A model generated the notes under the pieces. The model was not told the origin of the DNA. It did no database searches and saw only the letters and a list, made by a program, of their open reading frames with translations. A DNA stretch of 64,000 bases from Molanna angustata (Eukaryota; Arthropoda; Insecta; Trichoptera; Molannidae), in assembly GCA_963576475.1 (NCBI GenBank), contig OY754970.1:30168280-30232279 (forward strand), given 5' to 3'. Of this stretch, positions 21,701 to 32,345 are shown piece after piece (position 1 is the stretch's first letter; each line of letters begins with the position of its first letter). Position numbers and translations under genes: made by a program.

Positions 21701-22741
21701 AGATTCTGATAACAGTGTTATATAATATCGACTTTAATACGTATCTTTTTATCTAATTATAGGTACCTACCAATTTGCTTTCAATCAGCTGTTTTATTTC
21801 CATTCAACAAAATGAAAAATAATAATATTACACAACTTTGTCTTACATAAGTTATATTGATTAAACATACAGTTTCAAAGGAGAAATAAAGGAAATGTCA
21901 TTATGTAGGTACTTTGAAGAAATTATTTAATTCATGTACAATATTGGCTGTTTTATTGTCATAAGGCAATTTCTTCCTACCAACCAAAGCAAAGTGAAGC
22001 CATAAACACTGTAGTGGTAAGGTACATTAAATTTACAACAAAAAAATTAGGAAGGCAAACACATGAAAATTTATATAATTGTTTTTTTTTCTTCTTTCCT
22101 CTTTCGCAAAAAAATCCTGATTGATTTATAAATTTTGTGCTGTCTTGATTTGATCTGAGACTCGACTGAATAAATATATGTCTGACGGATCACATCTATG
22201 CTCTGTCAGTTGAGTATTCCCAAGAGATACTATTTCAGATTATTTGTGCAATTAACAAATAAATATGACAAGATACCTGCATACACAATATGTATATGCA
22301 TACTATGATGACTCCAATTCCATTTTTTAATCTGTGTACAATAGTTAAGTTTATATTGTTTAGATACTACTTAAAAATGAAATAGGTACAACCTATAATG
22401 TCTCCTGTGAAATATAATAATATGTACACTGCTAGCCCTAGAACAGGTATACCTAGTTTGGCAGCAGTTATCTATTTTTAATTAAGATTATTTAAATGGT
22501 GTGATAAATAAATAAATAATATTACTAAATGACTCTACAGCAACGAGATAAAGGTAAAGATATAGGAGGAGGCAGAGGATGGAAAAGGAGTGTCAAGTAC
22601 GAGTATAACAGCTACAAGGTATAACAATAGTCTTTTTTTAAGTTTAGTAACGTCGTAATATCGTCACTTAGGTTTTCCATAGTCTTGCTGATTGTACATT
22701 AAAAGAGGAAATGAGAAAATCAGTAGAATGAACCGGAACAT
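21701..22741. other. AT-rich stretch with a LINE tail scrap
   Basis: Antisense TAAGGCAATTTCTTCCTACC (21963-21982) matches the LINE family 1 tail. Nothing else recognised. Confidence 0.4.
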
Positions 22742-23340
22742 TATTACATTTATTTATTTATTTGAATCTTCTTGTACATATAATAAGTTCACTGGGGGGC
22801 TTATTGCCTAATGGCAATTTCTTCCAACCAACCAGAGTAAATGTAAAATATACAAAACAATGTGTACTATGGCAATTAGTTAATCACATTACAAAATTAA
22901 TAAAGATAGCAGAAGAAAAGTAAAAAAAAAACAAAGAAGATAGCATATAAAAACAATTCATTGCAATGATAGGAAAACTAAAGGATAAGGAATGAAAGAG
23001 GAGAGGAAGATGTAATCAGGTGTTGTCGGATAAATATTTTTGCTTTATCCTTTTATTGAAGATATTTATTGAGATCGACAACGTAATATCAGCTTAGGCT
23101 ATTACATAGTCTAGCTGAATGTACTTCAAATGAAGAGCTAAAAAATTCAGAACTATGAATAGGGATAGATAGTAAAGCACGTTCAGCAGATCGAAGTGGA
23201 CGCCCGTGGCTTGAAAGATAAGTGAATTTATCTTTGAGATACTGAGGTAAATTTATATTAAAAAGGACATTTTATAGTAATGACAAGATATTTTTGTATT
23301 ACGTCGTTGTCGTATCTTGGGCCAATGAAGAAGATTACGG
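22742..23340 (-). pseudogene. LINE family 1, antisense copy
   Basis: In transcription order it reads NLLHWPKIRQRRN, then LPQYLKDKFTYLSSHG, LRSAERALLSIPIH and SSFEVHSARLCNSLS, matching the C-terminus of the plus copy at 5641-6258. A frame change lies between the first two blocks and a stop follows the last. The 3' end has TTGCC-ATTA-GGCAA and an (AAATA)n tail (complement at 22750-22770). Confidence 0.85.
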
Positions 23341-23415
23341 ATTTATCGCATTTGATTTTAGGCCTTATTTTTGTTTAATGTTGGTATCAAATTATTTTAT
23401 AATACACATAAAAAA

Positions 23416-23496
23416 ATTTTTTTACTCTCGTTTCATACATAATTTCATGGCCCAAAATTTTTTTACTCTCGTTTCATACATAATTTCATGGCCCTA
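23416..23496. repeat. 41-bp tandem duplication
   Basis: TTTTTTTACTCTCGTTTCAT and the following bases to CATGGCCC occur twice head to tail with a 41-bp period. Confidence 0.85.
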
Positions 23497-23552
23497 TTGC
23501 TGAACTGTATGAAATTATATTTTCCTCTTGTATTTTCGATTAGTTATTAAAT

Positions 23553-23733
23553 TATTTAGATAGGTCGGTGGCAGAGCGGTTAGCGCGCTGGGCTGGTAAT
23601 CCAGTGGTCGCGAGTTCGAATCCTGCCTCGACCGATTTCGTTCACCTAAGCACAAGCATTTATTTGCTTATTTTAGGGAACGTAGGAAGATGTATATGTA
23701 CTTGTTTAACAAGGACATATTCATTTTTTTTAT
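23553..23733 (+). mobile_element. tRNA-derived SINE, family C (best preserved)
   Basis: An A box matching consensus (TGGCAGAGCGG) and a B box (GAGTTCGAATCC) lie in a 72-bp tRNA-like head beginning GGTCGGTGGCAGAGCGGTTA. The body GATTTCGTTCACC, ATTTTAGGGAACGTAGGAAG and AACAAGGACATATTC ends in a T run. It could be mistaken for a tRNA gene; the shared body with 3173, 13346 and 62930 shows it is a SINE. Confidence 0.9.
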
Positions 23734-23885
23734 CTTTTATTTATTATTTATTAACTCGATTGAATCGAAATAAAAAAGAGGTTGCATTAGAGTAACGTGT
23801 ATATTTATCATATACTAGTGAACACCCGGCAAACTTCGTATTGCCTGTATAATTAAAAATTGTCCTCCATAACCACCCGTCGCTT

Positions 23886-24320
23886 CAGACTCTTCAATAC
23901 CTCCCATCCCTTCAGTACCTCCCGTCCCTTCAGTACCTCCCGTCCCTTCAGTACCTCCCGTCCCTTCGGTTACTCCCGTCCCTTCGGTTACTCCCGTCCC
24001 TTCGGTTACTCCCGTCCCTTCGGTTACTCCCGTCCCTTCGGTTACTCCCGTCCCTTCGGTTACTCCCGTCCCTTCGGTTACTCCCGTCCCTTCGGTTACT
24101 CCCGTCCCTTCGGTTACTCCCGTCCCTTCGGTTACTCCCGTCCCTTCGGTTACTCCCGTCCCTTCGGTTACTCCCGTCCCTTCGGTTACTCCCGTCCCTT
24201 CGGTTACTCCCGTCCCTTCGGTTACTCCCGCCCCTTCAGTTACTCCCGTCCCTTCAGACCTTTCAGTACCTCCATTCTCTTCATTACCTCCCGTCCCTTC
24301 ATTACCTCCCGTCCCTTCAG
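23886..24320 (+). repeat. 18-bp minisatellite (about 24 units)
   Basis: The core is 15 consecutive identical units of CCCTTCGGTTACTCCCGT (about 23964-24233). On both sides are variant units with CAGTACCT, CATTACCT or TCATAC-type ends. Because 18 is a multiple of 3, an open frame repeating FGYSRP runs through it; it has no protein support. Confidence 0.95.
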
Positions 24321-24324
24321 TAGG

Positions 24325-24790
24325 TCCCGGTCATACGCTCGACAATTCACCATAGTTTCATTGCGATCGGATGAACGGTTCTCAGGATAGTCCACCTTCA
24401 TCGGTAAAATGACCTGATACCCGATGAAGAAGAAGAAGAAGAAGTTTTTTTAATCCAGAAACCATCCCGGGCATACACTCGACAATTCATCAAAGTTTCA
24501 TTGAAATTGAATGAACGGTTCCCAAGATAGTCCACCTTCATAGGTAAAATGACCTGATACCTGATGAAGAAGAAGAAGAAGAAAATTTTTTAAATCCAGA
24601 AATCATCCCGGGCATACGTTCGACAATTCACCAAAGTTTCATTGCAATCGGATGAACGGTTCCCAGGATAGTCCACCTTCATAGGTAAAATGACCTAAAA
24701 CTCGATGAAGAAGAAGAAGAAGTTAAAATTTTTTGATCCAGAAACCATCCCGGGCATACTCTCGACAACTCACCAAAGTTTCATCGTAAT
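24325..24790 (+). repeat. ~141-bp tandem array with (GAA)n
   Basis: Four copies of CGACAATTCACCAAAGTTTC start near 24340, 24480, 24621 and 24763, spaced 140-142 bp. Each of the first three units includes ATGGAC-free AATGACCTGATAC or a variant and a GATGAAGAAGAAGAAG run; the last unit passes into the element's 3' end. Confidence 0.9.
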
Positions 24791-24885
24791 CGGATGAACG
24801 GTTTAGGAGCGCATTCAACACATACATGATACATACATAGATACAAACATTCAAATTTATAATATAGATTATAATTAAAATTTGG

Positions 24886-25918
24886 CCATACATTGAAACT
24901 CTTGTTATTAATTTTAACACGTAACTTGATCCAGAAACATTTGGTTTCATTTCGTACACGCCAATATTAACATAATTGCTCTATAAATTTAGGTATTATT
25001 ATTGGTTATTTTCCTATTTCAATTCTACAAAATTTGTTTGTGACACGATCAATAAATAAGTACATTCCACTCTTATTAACTTTATTTCGTCTCTTTAATG
25101 GATTACAATTTTTATAAATCTTATTGTGCAATACAATTTAAGTGTCAATAATAGTTATTGTTTTCTCGGATTTATTCAATTACAGCTCTGAATGTATCCA
25201 AGTGATGTACCTACCTACAATAGTTTTACTTTAGATTTTTCTTCCTCATTTTGTATTTCGTTTCACTGGATTTCTCATTTTTCGTCAGCAAATATTTTAT
25301 AGCTTTATTTCGACGTCAACCCTTGATCTAGTTTTTAAATTACTCCTTCTTTCCTTTGTTGATTGTTTTTTTAGCGCTGCTCCATTTTTGCCAATCTCGC
25401 TTTTCTGTACCTAAGTAGGTACATGTTTTGAAAACGTTAATCAAATTTCACTTGTATTTTCTCTCCAGAGTCTAACTCCTACCTATGTATCTTCAGACTC
25501 TTCGCGAATCTTCACGGTTTAATTTTTTAGATAACAAACGATTTTTATGTCTTGGGTAAAATCTTTATTGTGCGTCAGCAACATATATCTATGCACAAAC
25601 ATCAGGTATAGATAGACTTTTAATAATGGTTTGATTATGCTATAAATTTTCACTTTAGTTTTATTTCTATACAGAATTGAAAGTATCTCACTGAATATCT
25701 AGTAATTTCTCACGTAGTAAGATCTTCAAGGGGTTGAAGATTTATTTTTCGATTATCGAGTATCGATTATAACTACATTGTATTCTCATTATGTTTCTTA
25801 ATTTATCTTGGCGATTCTCATGAATCTTTCATTTGTCAACTGTCTATCATTTTAATTTTTCATAGCTATAAAATTATTTACATACTCAATATTACAAATT
25901 AAAAAAGTATAGAAGAAA
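24886..25918. other. AT-rich non-coding stretch
   Basis: Nothing recognised. Confidence 0.4.
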
Positions 25919-25920
25919 AC

Positions 25921-25988
25921 AACTACGCTGTTACTTTCTCGATAGAGTTGAGTTAAATACTCGTGTTCGAGAAAGGGACATCGTAGTT
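25921..25988. repeat. Imperfect 22-bp hairpin, pre-miRNA-like size
   Basis: The arms 25921-25942 (AACTACGCTGTTACTTTCTC...) and 25967-25988 pair over 22 positions with three mismatches and a 24-nt loop. Size and mismatch pattern resemble a microRNA precursor, but short MITE remnants look the same. No expression evidence is available here. Confidence 0.5.
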
Positions 25989-26093
25989 ACACATTACATT
26001 TTTTTTTTATTTCAGAAAACTACAGCTTTGTAAATTGTGTGATTGGATACATTTGGTGGTATTAAAATTGGTACAAGCCAATAATGTTTTCTT

Positions 26094-26282
26094 CAGGGGG
26101 GCAAGTCTGGTTCGACCGGCGAAATCAAAACCCCAGTTGATTACTCATATCAGGGATATAATTATCGTATGGAGTTCTATGACATCTAAAGATATTGTAG
26201 AACTCCATACAATAATTATATCCATGATATGGGTAAACAAGGAGGGTTTTCATTTCGACGGTCAACCAGACTTGCCCCCCTG
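26094..26282. mobile_element. Foldback MITE, CAGGGGGG ends
   Basis: The two halves are near-complete inverted repeats: CAGGGGGGCAAGTCTGGTT (26094-26112) pairs with the complement ending at 26282, and homology runs almost to the centre (GATATAATTAT...GTATGGAGTTCTA). Ends beginning CAGGG recall hAT elements. I could not find an 8-bp target duplication, so the superfamily is a guess. Confidence 0.75.
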
Positions 26283-26497
26283 ATTGAAAAAGAATGAAAT
26301 AAAATTATTTAAACAAGTATACTGAGCAGTAGGTAAAAGAATAACAATAATAAGAGAAAAAAATACAATATATAATGAGGATAAAATTAGGAAAAGGAGG
26401 GATTATTGGTGTGAAGGAAAGAGCTTGTTTGAAGGAGTTAGGTAACTGAGTTGAAAAATATCTTTATTTGTTTACGGTAAGTTTCCATGGAGTCATG

Positions 26498-26585
26498 AAA
26501 AATGTCTGTGTGTATTTATACACACAAAAATGTCTGTGTGTATTTATACACACAAAAATGTCTGTGTGTATTTATACACACAAAA
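26498..26585. repeat. Triplicated 28-bp hairpin unit
   Basis: Three tandem copies of AAAAATGTCTGTGTGTATTT + ATACACAC. Each unit contains the palindrome GTGTGTATTTATACACAC. Confidence 0.9.
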
Positions 26586-26589
26586 AAAA

Positions 26590-27635
26590 TCAACTCATAC
26601 GATCATGTGTTGCTAAAAAACCTTGACTTTTTAAAGCTGTTTTAAATTTGTTATGAATCATAACTTATGATCTTTTAATTCTCATGCAAGTGGACATGTC
26701 ATTGAAAAGTAATATTCCCCTAAGTATATGACAGTGATTTCTGTGCTGCAGATGTATTTTTTTGGTAGGCTTTGTTTAATTTTCTTCTAATTTTGCATGG
26801 TTCACTAGAATAAAAACAGGATGATTCTGTCTGTAAGCATATGTTGTTGCAATAATTTCTAATATCTTTATAAATGTTGGGAAATAAATTAATTAGAGCA
26901 TGGATGCATATATTCGTATGCTCTAGCTTTTGAAAATCGTTCGTTCCATGCATCGTATTTTGGAGAAGTCGTTCAAATTCATTATTTATTATGAAACTAT
27001 GTAATTCTTCTTGTAGGTACATCAATATTCCTCTGTAAATTTCTGTTTACCGTTTTTGATATCATAGAACCCCTCAGTACTTTCATATCAAACGATGGTA
27101 TTTATCGCTTTTATGTTGATATTGGCATTATATGGTAGGTACTCACAACATATATTTTGGCGATATCAAACAAAAATTATTCTTCCGTGTTTATTTTGAA
27201 TCTTTTTTGAAAATGAGTTCTCTGAACTCCAAAAAATCTCTTTCAATAGCGTTTTTGAGAAATATCAAAGTAATGCACACGAAGTGGAAACCATAGGCGT
27301 GTTTCTAACATTTATTATTTTATATGAAAAAGTAGCAACAGAACATCTGGAAACCATACATTATTGTATTCATTGGAATTATATGAAATATTAAAATTAT
27401 TTATTTTTGTATATTGAATGTTGTACTTTTGACCTTCTTTATAGAATTTTATAAGAATTTATATTTGTACAAGTACATAGGTACCTACTTGTTTATTCAA
27501 GAAACTTTGTTTTATGGGCTTAGAACAGTTGATAGATATCAATCCAAATTGTTATTTTTTACGTATATGTTTATTTTTATCCTTTCTTGTGAAACGTTAT
27601 TAAATTGTGCATTAAAACTTGATCATCTGATTATT
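26590..27635. other. AT-rich stretch, no gene assigned
   Basis: A 101-codon frame on the minus strand (26720-27025) has no recognisable motif. Nothing else seen. Confidence 0.35.
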
Positions 27636-27638
27636 ATT

Positions 27639-27884
27639 TTATATTTTCTTAGAAACGTAATTCCCCAAATGTGTGTCCTTGTGTCCATATGTTGAAAATG
27701 CAGCGAAACGTAATATTTTCTCTTTGTTGTTGATAATATCGATTCCACTTTCGGCATCGAATGAAATAAATTCCATTCCACATGTTATCATCATATCACC
27801 GTCCCACACACACGATAGCATCTCTCCCTGCATGTCTTTATATAACTTTACGATAACTATTTCGGTCGATGGAATTTTGACTCA
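27639..27884 (-). other. Weak candidate coding segment
   Basis: The minus strand is open for 81 codons between an in-frame TGA (27885-27887) and a TAA. It includes STEIVIVKLYKD, MLSCVWDGDMMITCGMEF and ISFDAESGIDII, which reads more like protein than most frames here. The plus strand is also open (27673-27936, LLIISIPLSASNEINSIPHV...), so the case is ambiguous. I do not recognise either product. No confident splice sites were found. Confidence 0.15.
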
Positions 27885-27939
27885 GAGGATTGTCTACCAC
27901 TGGACTTGCGTTTGGATTCTAGTCATTTCCGATTGATCT

Positions 27940-28560
27940 ATTTTTTAGAGAACTTTGAGGCTTGTGATTTCAATCGTTTCTTTATTTTATTACGTCAATT
28001 TCTCATAACTTATTTGTTATTGATTTGATAGATTCTTGACGTTCTTTTCCCCGTGGCGCTACATCCCACATCGAGCCTTGTCCTTCTTTTACTTTAGCTT
28101 CCACCGTTTTCTGGAAACCCGGAGTAATTGTCTTGAGTGATTCTTGACGATGCATAACAATAATTGTTTTAATCAATATTCTTCATTCAATTAAATAACT
28201 TTGATTTATACATTCATCCACATAATCAAACCAAATCCATCATAGCAGAGCGAAGTGAACACATCATACTCCTGTTATTATGACATTTAATATTCCAAAA
28301 TTTCCTTCGTCATGATTAATTATATCTTTCTAAATTTGCTGTATGTGTTCGTAATATTATTGAACTAGTTAAAGTAAGGTCAATTTTTCTATCATAACAT
28401 TAAATTTTATAACTGTTTTTATATCTTCTTCAGAATTTTTCAGTTTACCATTTGTTTATTTTAAGTGTTGTCTAGAATAGTTTTTACCTGTTTTCCAGGA
28501 CCAAGAGGAAATCTAATCTCTCTATGGATATGTTTATAGTACATTGTTTCCACAACATCC
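27940..28560. other. AT-rich non-coding stretch
   Basis: CCCGTGGCGCTACATCCCAC near 28051 resembles the (ATC)n-tailed LINE end family. Nothing else assigned. Confidence 0.35.
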
Positions 28561-28561
28561 T

Positions 28562-28760
28562 ATATGAGAAATCATCATCATCAGTGTCGTCTTCCACATT
28601 ACTAAGGGTTGTGGCCAGCCTCTCTCCTCGTCATCATGATGTTGTGTATTGTAGTCCTCTATTTCTCCCGACACACCGCCGTCCTCGTTGCTTCGACCAC
28701 CAATGTACCAGTGACATCCCTAATCTGGTCCGTCCTTCTTCTCCTTCTAGAAATAAACGA
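28562..28760 (-). pseudogene. LINE 3' end with (ATG)n tail
   Basis: The antisense (ATC)n start near 28574 is the tail. The GC-richer body reads, in the antisense direction, short blocks such as RRCVGRNRGLQ broken by stops. It resembles the ends at 32015 and 60590 by tail type and composition, not by a clear shared block. Confidence 0.4.
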
Positions 28761-28867
28761 AGATAAATAATATTTGCTTTTAACGTAGGTAGTATGAAAT
28801 AATTGACATATTTTATTCAGTCAATAATTTAAAAAAATACACTGATGACAGGTCCAAATCATCTGTG

Positions 28868-29172
28868 TATTTTTTTTAAATTAAATCAGGTCCAGAAGAT
28901 TAGCTTGAATTGGACATGTTGTCAGATAAGGGGAAGAAAAAGCCACAAAACGTATTCTGCAAAATAACCCTATGGGTAAGAGACCCTTGGGAAGACTAAG
29001 GCAGAGATTGATGGACAATGTTACCCGAGATCTGAACGTGCTGAATGCTTGTGATGACTGGAGGTCCACTGCAGCTGACAGGAAGGCTTGGAAAGCTATT
29101 GTTCAGGAGGCTAAAGCTCTACCGGAGTTGTATGGCCATCGGAAGGAAGGAAGGAAGGACACTGATGAATAA
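28868..29172 (+). pseudogene. LINE ORF2 C-terminal domain fragment
   Basis: The plus strand reads LAWIGHVV, a stop, then GEEKATKRILQNNPMGKRPL, GRLRQRLMDNVTRDLNVL and WRSTAADRKAWKAIVQEAKA. The order GHV...GxRxxGRxxxRxxDNV...DWRxxAxDRxxWRxIVxEA is the standard C-terminal block of RTE/BovB-type LINEs. There is one stop in the first part; 67 codons after it are open to TAA near 29170. Confidence 0.8.
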
Positions 29173-29179
29173 TTTGATT

Positions 29180-30042
29180 AAGTACCTACTTTTTTGGGTT
29201 GAACGTATAAATTAATTAACGTCGAAATTGTTTTTTTTTTCGTTGTGGTTGATGTAATACTGTTATGAGGGAATTGTATCGAGGTGATTTATCAATTCTG
29301 ATTAATATTAATACCTCAAATGAAGCTTCGAAAAAAAAGAAATTTGATGGTTAATTTTAGATTTTTTCCCTTCTGATTTCTAAGTAGGTACATCAGAGAA
29401 TAATGAAAGTATAAATGGATGATTCTACGTTGGTTTGTCGTTGGCCAACGTTGAAGATGGAGGGCATATTGTATTTTTCATTGTGGATTAGTTGTTGATT
29501 TAATGAGCTCAGATCAGGGTTACAAGACTGATGGTATTATTTCACAACGAAGGATGAACGCAATCACTATTAACCCTTGTCCAAGGAGATCACTTTCTTA
29601 ACGTCACGATTTGAGCGTCAGTCGTTTAATAATAATATTTAATATACATTTTGCCGAAGTCGCGTACCCGACCCTTGTCTCATCGAGGTCGCACTCACTT
29701 CAGGTCTATCGTGCTATTTTAAAATTAAACGACGCGTTATTTCTTTTCTTCGTACAAAAGCCGGTGTGATTCGTGATACTTCACTCGTAGGTTCTGTATT
29801 TTGCATTCGATGGAGGCAGATTATATTCCTACATACTTTACAATACAGTTTGAGTGTGGTTAGGTCTTGAATCTGACGCTCATCTTGATGTTATATTTCA
29901 ATTACTCGTCGAATAATGAAGGCTATTGCGAATAGATCACTGTATTTAAATATCTATATAATTCAAAGTTCCTGGATATTTTGCATACATTTTGTCTGTT
30001 ATTTCATCCTATATTTATTGAATTATATGAAAACCACATCTT
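29180..30042. other. Non-coding; mildly CpG-enriched at 29570-29760
   Basis: GAAGTCGCGTACCCGACCCT and CATCGAGGTCGCACTCACTT stand out from the AT-rich surroundings. No open frame or repeat seen; a regulatory role would be speculation. Confidence 0.3.
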
Positions 30043-30400
30043 CGTGGTTCAGATAATTAGATTTAGATGTCTGACCCTAGAACCACGCGCCCTGGGCTCG
30101 ATTCCCGGTGGAGACTGTATTATGTCCTATTCTGATTCGTTTCAGAGTACGAAAACGTCTGCATCCAACGGGCGACCATGGATAAAAGGATTTTGTTCGC
30201 GCGGTGTGACGTAATGAGTCCTCGTATAAATGCTATCACCTTTTTTACATTTCTCATGTAAAATTCAGACGGATAAATTTAGACGAATCAGAATTCGACA
30301 TATTGTGTTTTCAGTCTGGATTTTTGAGAGGAAATATATATATATAATAATAGGTACCTATCCAGAATGTATTGGGTTCTTGTGAAATAAATATTTATTG
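30043..30400 (+). mobile_element. tRNA-derived SINE, family A, split by a MITE
   Basis: The 5' part (CTTCGTGGTTCAGATAATTA, then GGGCTCGATTCCCGGTGGAG to 30117) and the 3' part (TTGTGTTTTCAGTCTGG from 30303, CCAGAATGTATTGG near 30361) together make one family A SINE. They are separated by the element at 30119-30302. Confidence 0.8.
30119..30302. mobile_element. MITE with TA ends inserted in SINE A
   Basis: The left end TATGTCCTATTCTGATTCGT (30121-30140) and the reverse complement of the right end (30283-30302) match at 18 of 20 positions. The ends read TA-TGTC...GACA-TA, consistent with TA-target elements of the Tc1/mariner type. The interior (~145 bp) has no coding capacity. Confidence 0.75.
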
Positions 30401-32014
30401 TTGGGTTCTTCTTAAATAAATATTTGATAAAGTACGCGTTATTTGTCCGCAAATAATTCAGTACGACGTTTTTTTTTCTCATAATGGTGGTATTTTATTT
30501 ATTATAAAATCTATATTCTCGAAAACTTGTTGATTCAATAGCAAACGTCATAAAATTTATATGTTTAAAAATGTGTACCTACATGTAAATAAAGCAGGCA
30601 AGTGGTCAAAAATTTACTGTGATATGAATACCTATTGTAATCTATTTTCATTTAAATTTATATTATGGTTTCTAAAACCAGCTGGAAAATTTGTTGTAAA
30701 TGTATTAATTAGTCAATAATATATACCTAAACAAATAAGTATTTTGTGCGTCATAAGTATATAATATATTATAATATGTTACCATCTTTAATATTAAAAA
30801 AAATGTAGGAGTTTAATATTATATGTGGCTTCTAAATGGAGCCTTCAATAAAATAAGACAGTAAATTTCAAATGATTAAGGGTAAGATTTAAATTAATTG
30901 GCAGTATAATTTTTATTTCCGACAATGAACACAACTTCTCTTTGAGTCGTTATGCAAATGCAGTCATAAAAATGTGTGACAATATGACGTCCATGGGTCA
31001 TGTGGAACTTCGCTGTATAATATTTTTTACGGGTTGGGTCATATTATTGTGTCCTCGTATATTATATTATAATCCTGGAACTACCCGCAAAAGAACTCTC
31101 GTCATATGTTTGTCAGTAGGTATGCATATTCTTGTTAATATGAAAGTTTATGGTGATTTGGTTTATCGCTGCTATTCCAGAGTCTCCCTGGCCGACGTCC
31201 AAGGGGACACCCGCAGTTTCCTCAGTTTTATGACAATATTCAGATTTAAGTCAAATGAATGCATTTTGTATGGAAAACAGACTCACTGTGTGCAAATTCT
31301 TTTCGTATTCATTTATTGGACAGGTTGAACGCATCTCATGTTCCGTAATTTACGATACGGAAACATGCTGTAAAATTTTTAATTGCTTCACATGTTAAAC
31401 ATTAAAATATTATGTACCTATATATTAAAGTAATAATTATTTTTGTACCGACATTAATAGATTTTTGTCACCATGTACCTAAAATGTGTTTAGAAATTAA
31501 GAGGACATATAATGCTAAACTTAGTGACTGAAAACATGATATATTAAAACCGCCCAATGCACTATTAACTTACGCGTTAGTAAGGGTATATATCGCGTGC
31601 GTTAAAAAAGGTTTATACGTGATTTAAAATATCGGAAACCCCAAATTTGTTGATTTTTTGTATTTTAAGAACAAACCTTAGTTGAAATGAAAAAACATGA
31701 TCGGTCATTCACTTTGATTTTATGCACTCTTTAAGCGTATAAAAGATTTATTTCTCTACGACACGTGGTTATGGAGTAATTTAACAAAAAAGCTGTAAAA
31801 AAGGATATTTTTAACCATTTATTTATGGGAATTTAAGCTGAATTTTAAAATTGTGTCACGAACATTCACTAGAGAAATGATGAAAAGATTTTTTTCTAGA
31901 AACACACTGTTTAACATATTTGAGGGATTTGATTTGAAATTGAGGTGTTTAGGTTTATATGGCCCCGTAAGTGTTCATGCAATTTGTTCGGAATTGTAGG
32001 TATTTGTGGTTTCG
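30401..32014. other. AT-rich non-coding stretch
   Basis: A 128-codon open frame (30942-31328, plus) has no ATG near its start and no recognisable motif, so I do not call it. Nothing else seen. Confidence 0.35.
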
Positions 32015-32345
32015 TTCTTATCATCATCATCATCATCATCATTGGCGCTACAGCCATGTGTGGGGCCAGGGTGCCTAGTTAGCGTGTCAAATTTAGCGAT
32101 GAAAAGAGAAAGAAACGATCACTCAATATTTGGAGGTGCCAGCTGCCTGTCACGTGACAACTCTCACTTCGAATTATCTTTTCTTGTCCCTTCAAATTAT
32201 CTTTTCTTTTATTTTCATCGCTAAATGCGTTGACTAGGCACCCTGGCTTCCTCCAGAATCCTTCTCCAGCCGTCCCTATCCACCGCCTCCTCCTCCAGTT
32301 TGTTATTTAGATCGCTCTTATGTCCTCTTCTGTGCCCATCTTAGC
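32015..32345 (-). pseudogene. LINE 3' end with (ATG)n tail, split by a MITE
   Basis: The antisense (ATC)7 run (32019-32041) and GGCGCTACAGCC form the LINE tail. CTCCAGAATCCTTCTCCAGC then CGTCCCTATCC beyond the insertion (from 32246) matches the coding end at 60600-60650. The MITE at 32067-32245 separates them. Confidence 0.7.
32067..32245. mobile_element. MITE with CAGGGTGCCTAGT inverted ends
   Basis: CAGGGTGCCTAGT (32067-32079) and ACTAGGCACCCTG (32233-32245) are exact complements; the pairing extends inward with TTAGCGATGAAAA/TTTTCATCGCTAA. CAG...CTG ends suggest hAT, but no clear target duplication is visible. The interior has a local repeat of AATTATCTTTTCTT. Confidence 0.8.

Larger units (their letters stand above)
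23815..24885 (+). mobile_element. Interspersed element carrying two nested tandem arrays
   Basis: The left end ACTAGTGAACACCCGGCAAA then CTTCGTATTGCC and the right end CGGTTTAGGAGCGCATTCAA...TATAATATAGATTA are the ends of a common insect repeat. Inside lie an 18-bp minisatellite and a ~141-bp tandem array. Which transposon class it belongs to (RTE-related or Helitron-related) I cannot settle from the ends alone. Confidence 0.55.

Noticed and set aside
23553..23640. Possible genuine tRNA gene (good A and B boxes)
   Set aside because: The same head plus the same ~100-bp body occurs at 3173, 13346 and 62930, which is SINE behaviour.
23860..24390. 176-codon open frame with FGYSRP repeats, could be called a repeat protein
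   Set aside because: It is produced by an 18-bp minisatellite within an interspersed element; no conserved domain, start context or flanking exons.
24325..24790. Regularly spaced repeats suggesting a CRISPR-like array
   Set aside because: The ~141-bp period is a plain tandem repeat with no unique spacers, in a eukaryotic setting; the same holds for 45890-46430.
30942..31328. 128-codon plus-strand open frame
   Set aside because: No ATG at its start, no recognisable motif, and composition like its AT-rich surroundings; not enough for a gene call.
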